Shown here: one piece after another, positions 21,750 through 26,853 of the stretch | Layout of the letters: every line of letters begins with the position of its first letter | Numbering within the stretch: the first letter of the stretch is position 1 | Assembly (NCBI GenBank): GCA_900766895.1 | Contig: CAAFXF010000124.1 | Coordinates: 1 to 26,853 of the forward strand | Reading direction: 5' to 3' | DNA: 26,853 nt | Origin: Clostridia bacterium | GTDB lineage: Bacteria > Bacillota > Clostridia > Oscillospirales > Acutalibacteraceae | Notes under the pieces: model-generated | Databases searched by the model: none | The model's input: the letters and a program-made list of their open reading frames with translations, nothing else | What the model was told of the DNA's origin: nothing | Program-made: the position numbers and the translations under genes

Positions 21750-22799
21750 TTATTCTGCCGAGCAGGTGACCTTGCCGTTATGATTTGACGAAACAAAGCC
21801 GATATATGACTTGCCCTTGTTGATAGTTAAATCGTTACCTACGGCATCCTTCAAAACAAGCTTACCGTCCTTAATTTCCCATGTAATATCGGTTGATGTA
21901 CCGTTTGACACATAGGTTCCGCTGCCCGACGACCACTTATAATTAAGGTATGTAGTTGATGAACCCTTGTACGGCACCGTAATGTAGGTTGACTCCGCCT
22001 TGAGAATAATAAGGTTTTGGAACTTAACCTCCTTTTCCCAATCGTTAGTGTGATACTTTCCGTCGGAGGTGTCATAGGTAAAGGTTCTTGTATCCGTTCT
22101 GTCCGAAAACTTTACCTTTGCGGTTTTTGCCTCGGTTGCACCGGCAGGTGAAATCTCGGTATTAAATTTCAGCTGTGTAAATTTGGTATTGTCAAGCTCT
22201 GTCCTGTAACCCTTTTTCTTGATAGCGTTAGAGAGCTTTTTGCCGTTCATAACTCCTCTGTGCTCGGACGATACCTTGCGGGTAGTATCTCTGCTGAACA
22301 TTTCGCCACCCGACATTCCGTCAATGTTATTTACCTTAAGCTTTTTGATTGTTTCGTATCCGCCTGTGTAATTGCTCTTGCTGTGGCTTCCGCCCCAATG
22401 GATAAATATTGCATCAAAAAATGTGCTGAATTTTACATAGCTCGGTCTTGCAGAACGCAGCGGTCCTACCTTTTCGGGCACGTCGTTAACATCGGCATAT
22501 AGCCAAAGCATACGGCTGATTCCGCCTTCAACCTCACCCTCGCAGATGATGTCGGGAGAGGTGATGCCCCATTGCGGTCTTGCAGGACGAAGGTTTTCTA
22601 CAACAATGGCTACCGGTCGCTTGCCTACTGCAGACTCGCTGAAGCCCGACTCACCCGTAAAAGGATTAAGCACAGGCGCTTTAGTTGTTGTCTCGGTTGT
22701 GGCTTCGGTTGTTGTTTCGTCCTCAACAGGCTTTGCGGAACAACCGAAAAGTGTAACAGTAATAAGAATTGCCAATAATACGGCTGCAAATCTTTTCAT
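21750..22799 (-). CDS. DUF3048-family lipoprotein (YerB-like)
   Basis: 349 aa from ATG 22799, with GGGG 8 nt upstream; an upstream in-frame ATG at 22847 lies near the promoter and is rejected. Signal peptide MKRFAAVLLAILITVTLFGC with lipidated Cys20, then a Thr/Glu-rich linker (ETTTEATTETTTKAP) and the two-part DUF3048 domain. Typical motifs: RPVAIVVENLRPARPQWGI, EGEVEGGISRMLWLYAD, GPLRSARPSYV, FIHWGGS, and the C-terminal beta-rich part ending SYIGFVSSNHNGKVT. B. subtilis YerB is of unknown function, so none is assigned. It is predicted to sit on the outer face of the membrane. Confidence 0.85.
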   Translation of the reverse strand: MKRFAAVLLAILITVTLFGCSAKPVEDETTTEATTETTTKAPVLNPFTGESGFSESAVGKRPVAIVVENLRPARPQWGITSPDIICEGEVEGGISRMLWLYADVNDVPEKVGPLRSARPSYVKFSTFFDAIFIHWGGSHSKSNYTGGYETIKKLKVNNIDGMSGGEMFSRDTTRKVSSEHRGVMNGKKLSNAIKKKGYRTELDNTKFTQLKFNTEISPAGATEAKTAKVKFSDRTDTRTFTYDTSDGKYHTNDWEKEVKFQNLIILKAESTYITVPYKGSSTTYLNYKWSSGSGTYVSNGTSTDITWEIKDGKLVLKDAVGNDLTINKGKSYIGFVSSNHNGKVTCSAE

Positions 22800-22828
22800 T
22801 TGAATATCCCCTTTACATTTATAAAAAT

Positions 22829-22857
22829 ATTCTATCACTTGAAACACCCAAATGCAA
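22829..22857 (-). promoter_or_regulatory. Promoter of the DUF3048 lipoprotein gene
   Basis: On the minus strand TTGCAT (22852-22857), 17 bp, TAGAAT (22829-22834), 30 bp before ATG 22799. Confidence 0.55.
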
Positions 22858-22869
22858 CTGTTATATACA

Positions 22870-22897
22870 AAAGCTCCCTATATTTATGGGGAGCCTT
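22870..22897 (-). terminator. Terminator of spoIVB
   Basis: AAAGCTCCC (22870-22878) pairs with GGGAGCCTT (22889-22897) with one G-U pair in minus-strand RNA. TTTTGTAT follows on the minus strand. It lies 8 bp past the spoIVB stop. Confidence 0.65.
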
Positions 22898-22904
22898 GTG
22901 TACT

Positions 22905-24098
22905 TTAATCGTTTTCAGATTGTTCAACCATTGTTTGAGCAAAAACTGCGTATCCTTTTTGCGGATTGCCGACAATTACGTGGGTTAATGCACCTATAAG
23001 CTTGCCGTTTTGTATAATAGGCGAGCCCGACATTCCCTGAACTATGCCTCCTGTTTTTTCTATCAATTCGCTATCGGTAATGCGAACAATCATATTTTTC
23101 TCTCGATTGCTTTCGTTATAGCTTATGCGTACAATTTCTATATCATATTCCTTCGGCTTACCGCTTTCCACTGTACAAATAAGGGTGGCACTGCCTTTTT
23201 TTACCTCCTGCACAGAGGCGACGGGATACTCCCTTGCACAATCGGGAATTTGTGCAAACGCACCGTATATTCCGCAATCCGTGTTGTTCAGCAATCTGCC
23301 GATGGTTTGGCTTTGAAAATCACATTCAAGCGAGCCTGTTGTACCACGAGTGCTTTTTTCTGTTTTTTTAACGGTTGCAACGACAGCCTCGCCGTCAAGC
23401 ATTGGCATAATCTCCTTTGTGTCAACATCATTTATCTGATGACCGAGTGCCGCAAAAATTCCGCTGTTTTGATTGTAAAATGTAATTGTGCCTATACCTG
23501 CCGTTGAATCACGCACCCACATACCTGCCTTGTAGCATCCCTCTCGCTCGCAGTACACAGGAGTTAAAGTTAAGCTTTTGTAGCGTTCACCCCTTTTAAT
23601 TTTCACATCAAAGCTTGTGCCGTTATTGTCGCACAAAATTGACTGAACATCATCCGATGTGTACACATTAATATTATCAATGCTGACAATTACATCGCCG
23701 ACCTCTATACCACATTCCTTTGCGGGATTTCGCTTTCCGCTATCGGTTTGAACATCCTGTACACCGACAACTATAACACCGTCGGTATAAAGCTTTATGC
23801 CAAAGGCTTCTCCGCTTACCATAACCTTTTTCGGCTCGCTTTGGCTGACCATTACCTCCTTAACGGGAATTGCGCCAAACAGCTTCAACGTGCTTTTGTG
23901 CGGTGACGAGCTTTGAACATCAACTGCCAAGGTGGCGTCACCGTCAGCAAGACTGAACACCCCCGCAAGCCGATTGCTGTCGTTATCATAGCAAACCATA
24001 GTGCCGGGCAGATAAGCATTGCCCCAAGCAACAACTGCAAAAATAATTGCGCATATAAATGACAAAATAACATCAAAAATCCTGATTGCCTTTTTCAA
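22905..24098 (-). CDS. spoIVB: SpoIVB sporulation serine peptidase (S55)
   Basis: 397 aa from TTG 24098. In sporulation SpoIVB is secreted from the forespore into the intermembrane space, where it cleaves SpoIVFA to activate pro-sigma-K processing. Layout: N-terminal membrane anchor (FDVILSFICAIIFAVVAWG), a PDZ domain (KLYTDGVIVVG...NPAKECGIEVGDVIVSIDNINV), then the S55 protease with ALGHQI (His) and QGMSGSPIIQNGKLIGALTHV (catalytic Ser357). GAGG at 24107-24110 is 8 nt before TTG 24098, whereas the alternative GTG 24105-24107 overlaps it. It shows that the organism is, or descends from, an endospore former. Confidence 0.92.
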   Translation of the reverse strand: MKKAIRIFDVILSFICAIIFAVVAWGNAYLPGTMVCYDNDSNRLAGVFSLADGDATLAVDVQSSSPHKSTLKLFGAIPVKEVMVSQSEPKKVMVSGEAFGIKLYTDGVIVVGVQDVQTDSGKRNPAKECGIEVGDVIVSIDNINVYTSDDVQSILCDNNGTSFDVKIKRGERYKSLTLTPVYCEREGCYKAGMWVRDSTAGIGTITFYNQNSGIFAALGHQINDVDTKEIMPMLDGEAVVATVKKTEKSTRGTTGSLECDFQSQTIGRLLNNTDCGIYGAFAQIPDCAREYPVASVQEVKKGSATLICTVESGKPKEYDIEIVRISYNESNREKNMIVRITDSELIEKTGGIVQGMSGSPIIQNGKLIGALTHVIVGNPQKGYAVFAQTMVEQSEND

Positions 24099-24114
24099 TT
24101 TTAACACCTCAATA

Positions 24115-24144
24115 TAGTTTTGCCAAAACGCACAAAATTCATAC
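24115..24144 (-). promoter_or_regulatory. Forespore (sigma-F/sigma-G) type promoter of spoIVB
   Basis: On the minus strand GTATG (24140-24144), 15 bp, GGCAAAACTA (24115-24124). The -10 fits the recalled sigma-F pattern GGNNANAHTR fully. The -35 fits sigma-G (GYATR) and misses sigma-F (GYWTA) by one base. The implied start site is very close to the ribosome binding site, which weakens the call. Confidence 0.45.
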
Positions 24145-24173
24145 TTGCAACGTTAATATATATGTGTTAGAAT
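24145..24173 (+). promoter_or_regulatory. Promoter of the YebC-family gene
   Basis: TTGCAA (24145-24150), 17 bp, TAGAAT (24168-24173) preceded by TGT (extended -10), 39 bp before ATG 24213. It is divergent from and adjacent to the spoIVB promoter. Confidence 0.6.
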
Positions 24174-24212
24174 ATTTTGTGAAAAAATCGAAAAAAGAAA
24201 GGTTTTTGTATT

Positions 24213-24956
24213 ATGAGCGGACATAATAAATGGAGCACCATCAAAAGAAAAAAGGGTGCAAATGATGCTGCAAGAGCAAAGGTATTTACAAAAATCGGCA
24301 GAGAGCTTGCCGTTGCCGTAAAGAACGGCGGACCTGACCCAAACAACAACGCAAAGCTTCGTGATGTTATTGCAAAGGCAAAGCAAAACAACGTTCCAAA
24401 CGATAATATTGACAGAATGCTCAAGAAGGCTGCCGGTGACGCAGACACTACAAGCTACGAGGAAATCGTATACGAGGGCTACGGACCGTCAGGTGTTGCC
24501 GTGGTTGTTGAAGCTCTTACAGATAACAGAAACAGAACCGCGGGCGAGGTAAGACATTACTTTGACAAGGCAGGCGGTAATATGGGAAATCCCGGCTCTG
24601 TTACCTTTATGTTTGAAAAGCAGGGCGTTATCATCATTGAAAAAGAGGATACAGACGAGGATCAGCTTATGGAGGATGCTCTTGAGGCAGGTGCTTCAGA
24701 TTTTCTTACAGATGACGAGGATATTTTTGAAATCAGAACAGAGCCAAACGATGTCGGTGTAATCCGTGATGAGCTTGATGCAAAGGGCTACACCATTGTA
24801 TCATCCGAGGCTGCATATGTGCCAAGCACATACACAAGGCTTGAAAGCCAAGACGATATGAAGAAAATGGCAAAAATGATAGAGATGTTTGAAGAAAACG
24901 ACGACGTTCAAAACATCTATCACAACTGGGAAAACGAAGACGAATACGAGGAATAA
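24213..24956 (+). CDS. YebC/PmpR (TACO1) family protein
   Basis: 247 aa, full length. The N-terminus MSGHNKWSTIKRKKGANDAARAKVFTKIGRE is the family signature, followed by NVPNDNIDRMLKKA, YEGYGPSGVAVVVEALTDNRNRT and GGNMGNPGSVTFMF. Family members have been described as DNA-binding regulators (PmpR, YebC) and, more recently, as ribosome-associated factors helping translation of proline stretches; sequence alone does not choose between these. An acidic C-terminus (ENEDEYEE) is present. It is a single-gene unit with its own promoter and terminator. Confidence 0.93.
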   Translation: MSGHNKWSTIKRKKGANDAARAKVFTKIGRELAVAVKNGGPDPNNNAKLRDVIAKAKQNNVPNDNIDRMLKKAAGDADTTSYEEIVYEGYGPSGVAVVVEALTDNRNRTAGEVRHYFDKAGGNMGNPGSVTFMFEKQGVIIIEKEDTDEDQLMEDALEAGASDFLTDDEDIFEIRTEPNDVGVIRDELDAKGYTIVSSEAAYVPSTYTRLESQDDMKKMAKMIEMFEENDDVQNIYHNWENEDEYEE

Positions 24957-24967
24957 TTGTAAAATCA

Positions 24968-25001
24968 AAAACACCTTGAACGTAAAAATTCAAGGTGTTT
25001 T
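24968..25001 (+). terminator. Terminator of the YebC-family gene
   Basis: AAAACACCTTGAA (24968-24980) pairs perfectly with TTCAAGGTGTTTT (24989-25001) around 8 nt, then more Ts. It is nearly symmetrical and may also stop the convergent ABC operon ending at 25010. Confidence 0.85.
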
Positions 25002-25009
25002 TTTATTTT

Positions 25010-25795
25010 CTATGACAAAAGCATACGGTCATTATCAAGGCTTTGACCGACCGATGATTTGAATTTTTCAAGCAGATCGGCAACCGTAAGACCGTTGCGT
25101 TCCTCGTTTGCAACGTCATAAATTACTCTGCCGGCATCCATCATAATTGTTCTGTTGCCAAGCTCAAGCGCCGATTGCATATTGTGAGTAATCATAAGAC
25201 AGGTGATTTTGTTTTCCTCAACTATTTGAGTGGTAAGATTAAGCACCTTTTCGGCTGTACCCGGATCAAGCGCCGCCGTGTGCTCATCAAGCAACAAAAT
25301 CTTCGGCGGGTTAATGGTTGCCATCATAAGAGTAAGAGCCTGACGCTGACCGCCCGAAAGCAAGCCAACCTGCTGATTCATCCTATCCTCAAGCCCCATA
25401 TCCAAAAGAGCAAGCTTTTCCCTAAACAGCTTTTTATCCTTTTTTGAAATTGTGGAAAGCCATCCGCCGTGACCTGCCGCAAGAGCAAGATTTTCCTCAA
25501 TGCTCATACCCGGAGCACTGCCCTTCATAGGGTCCTGAAACAATCTGCCGATAAACCTTGCGCGCTTATGCTCCGGCATTGCGGTAATATCCCTGCCGTC
25601 AAGCACAATTCTGCCCTCGTCGGTAAGATAAGTGCCCGCGATCGCATTAAAAAGTGTTGATTTGCCGGCACCGTTTGCACCGATAATTGTAATAAAATCG
25701 CCGTCGTTAACATCAAGCGACAAACCGTTAAGAGCAACCTTTTCATCAGCCGTGCCCTTAAAGAAAATCATTTTAATGTCAGACAATGTAAGCAT
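25010..25795 (-). CDS. ABC transporter ATP-binding protein (TrpXYZ-like importer)
   Basis: 261 aa from ATG 25795 (AAGG 7 nt upstream; the alternative GTG at 25801 is less well placed). Walker A GANGAGKST, Q-loop LFQDPMKG, signature LSGGQRQAL, Walker B ILLLDEHTA and the switch His in MITHNM are all present. The AALDPGTAEKVLNLT stretch and the partner permease resemble COG1101/COG4120 importers, whose binding protein is of the PF04392 type; several are linked to tryptophan or tyrosine uptake. The start lies inside the end of the permease gene (stop 25798), so translation is coupled. Substrate is not established from this sequence. Confidence 0.88.
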   Translation of the reverse strand: MLTLSDIKMIFFKGTADEKVALNGLSLDVNDGDFITIIGANGAGKSTLFNAIAGTYLTDEGRIVLDGRDITAMPEHKRARFIGRLFQDPMKGSAPGMSIEENLALAAGHGGWLSTISKKDKKLFREKLALLDMGLEDRMNQQVGLLSGGQRQALTLMMATINPPKILLLDEHTAALDPGTAEKVLNLTTQIVEENKITCLMITHNMQSALELGNRTIMMDAGRVIYDVANEERNGLTVADLLEKFKSSVGQSLDNDRMLLS

Positions 25796-25797
25796 AA

Positions 25798-26736
25798 TCA
25801 CACCTTCCTTTCCGAACGAAGCTTTGCTTTTCTTATGTATTCAGGCAGCCTTGTTTTTAGGTAAGGACCTGCGATTGCTATAATTACAATTACCGATGAA
25901 ACAAGCTTTAGCATAAACGGAGGCATATGCAGTCCGATAGCAATTTGATATACCAAGCGGAACACAATTGCACCCAAAACCGCACCTAATGCGCGCAGCG
26001 GAATTTTGCCCCTACGCACAAACACACCGCCGATAAGCAATGATGCCAACGCAACAGTTACCATGCCCGTGCCGATATTAATCTCTGCCTGCTTTTGTGA
26101 TTGTGCAAGCAGGCATCCGGAAAGTGCAGTAAATGCATTTGCTATGCAAAGTCCGATAATTGTTGTAACAATAGGGTTGATTGATGAGGATTTAACCATA
26201 TCGGGATTATTGCCCGTTGCGCGAATAGACAGACCGAGCTTTGTTTTTAGGAACAGCGACAGGAACAGCACAACAAGAATAACCGCCACGGTTGCAATAA
26301 TAAGAGTTTGCTTTCCCTCAAGCACTGTGCCCTCAAGCCTCTGCTTTAGCAATGAAAATACCGTGTCCGAATTGTTAAGATTTAAGAGTGAGGATTTGTT
26401 CATCACGGCAATATTGATTGAATAAAGCCCTGTGTTAACAACAATACCTGCCAAAAGACTGTCTATGCCTAAAACTGTTTGAAGCAATGCTGTTATCAGG
26501 CCGGATGCCATACCGGCAAGCATAGCAACGGGTATTGACAAAATCGGGTGGCCGTTAAGTGCAACAACAGCACCTACCGCCGCACCAAAGGTAAAGCAGC
26601 CGTCGGTAGACAGGTCGCACACATTAAGCATTGTGTAGCTCAAAAACAATGCAAGAACGGTAAGCGAGCTGATTAATCCAAGCTCCAAAACCGTTTGCAT
26701 TTGCCCGGCGTCAAATATCGCCAAAATGTTAGACAT
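25798..26736 (-). CDS. ABC transporter permease (branched-chain-type, TrpXYZ-like)
   Basis: 312 aa from ATG 26736, with AGGAG 7 nt upstream; the in-frame GTG at 26751 overlaps that site and is rejected. About eight hydrophobic segments. YTMLNVCDLSTDGCFTFGAAVGAV, GLITALLQTVLGIDSLLAGIVVNTGLYSINIAVM and LSIRATGNNPDMVKSSSIN follow the BPD_transp_2 permease family (sugar/branched-chain amino acid type), here of the single-permease COG4120 subgroup. It forms the membrane channel with the ATPase encoded immediately downstream. The upstream stem-loop at 26755 may set its level relative to the binding protein. Confidence 0.87.
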   Translation of the reverse strand: MSNILAIFDAGQMQTVLELGLISSLTVLALFLSYTMLNVCDLSTDGCFTFGAAVGAVVALNGHPILSIPVAMLAGMASGLITALLQTVLGIDSLLAGIVVNTGLYSINIAVMNKSSLLNLNNSDTVFSLLKQRLEGTVLEGKQTLIIATVAVILVVLFLSLFLKTKLGLSIRATGNNPDMVKSSSINPIVTTIIGLCIANAFTALSGCLLAQSQKQAEINIGTGMVTVALASLLIGGVFVRRGKIPLRALGAVLGAIVFRLVYQIAIGLHMPPFMLKLVSSVIVIIAIAGPYLKTRLPEYIRKAKLRSERKV

Positions 26737-26754
26737 ACGAATTCTCCTCACATT

Positions 26755-26785
26755 AGATTCGGGCGAATATAGTTCGCCCGAATCT
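26755..26785 (-). other. Perfect intra-operon stem-loop between binding protein and permease
   Basis: AGATTCGGGCGAA (26755-26767) and TTCGCCCGAATCT (26773-26785) form a 13-bp perfect stem with a 5-nt loop. No U-run follows on the minus strand; the permease ribosome binding site comes a few bases later. It is probably an mRNA-stabilising or attenuating hairpin that favours the binding protein. Confidence 0.65.
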
Positions 26786-26814
26786 TAATAATTATGATGT
26801 TTATAAAAAATCTA

Positions 26815-26853
26815 TTACTCAAAGCTTTCTGCTGTTGTGATTGTTTTAATATC
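26815..26853 (-). CDS. C-terminus of an ABC substrate-binding protein, cut by window edge
   Basis: The last 12 codons (DIKTITTAESFE) before TAA at 26815-26817 are seen on the minus strand, in frame to the window edge. Nothing in so short a tail identifies a family. Position directly upstream of the permease and ATPase genes in the same direction makes a PF04392-type binding protein likely, but that is context only. Confidence 0.45.
   Translation of the reverse strand, partial: DIKTITTAESFE

Noticed and set aside
1..26853. CRISPR array, tRNA or rRNA genes, insertion sequences, attachment sites
   Set aside because: No regularly spaced direct repeats, cloverleaf-like sequences, transposase or integrase motifs were seen on either strand by eye.

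Overview
The window reads as chromosomal DNA from a low-to-medium GC, endospore-forming Firmicute of the class Clostridia, probably a gut Oscillospiraceae/Ruminococcaceae-type organism. The grounds are a spoIVB protease gene with a forespore-type promoter, a SpoVT/AbrB-type regulator, the Firmicute gene order yloU(Asp23/Gls24)-fakA-recG, the nifS-thiI pair, AGGAGG-type ribosome binding sites and Thr/Glu-rich 'TTTEATTETT' linkers. The genus is an inference; there is no rRNA or tRNA gene to settle it. No transposase, integrase, CRISPR array or tRNA was seen.

Layout. 1-1270: the cut 5' end of an AbrB/SpoVT regulator with a palindrome upstream, a double-hairpin interspersed repeat, and a small divergent pair (two-repeat Ltp-type membrane protein and XRE repressor) sharing an operator-like region. 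1284-3832 (minus): an AIM24-family protein and an acyl-CoA synthetase. 4041-6804 (plus): a cation diffusion facilitator with a Mn-type metal site and a PutP-like Na+/solute symporter. 6928-9185: ymdB phosphodiesterase overlapping an orphan oligopeptide-type binding lipoprotein. 9267-13969: yloU, fakA, recG and a PHP phosphoesterase, the last two overlapping. 14065-14577: an ECF-transporter S component.

14657-15799 is the least ordinary stretch. On the minus strand lies a compact operon of a 74-aa helical protein, a sigma-region-4-like protein and possibly a 32-aa peptide, behind a strong promoter with LexA-box-like sites. On the plus strand, 510 bp without a convincing protein gene holds two promoter-hairpin-T-tract cassettes that look like small RNA genes. 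I do not recognise either RNA.

15800-20551 (plus) is a tightly overlapping operon: hotdog thioesterase, a HAD phosphatase-Nudix hydrolase fusion, cysteine desulfurase, ThiI, and a membrane-anchored class-B-sortase-like protein that lacks the catalytic Cys and His. The desulfurase presumably feeds sulfur to ThiI for tRNA 4-thiouridine. 20645-24098 (minus): branched-chain aminotransferase, DUF3048 lipoprotein and SpoIVB. 24213-24956: a YebC-type regulator. 25010-26853 (minus): ATPase, permease and the cut C-terminus of what is probably the binding protein of a TrpXYZ-like ABC importer, with a perfect stem-loop between the last two.

The points most worth a second look are the catalytically incomplete sortase homologue, the small RNA candidates beside the sigma-like operon, the HAD-Nudix fusion, and the Ltp/XRE pair (possible superinfection-exclusion remnant). 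All functional statements rest on reading motifs by eye; no database search was run.
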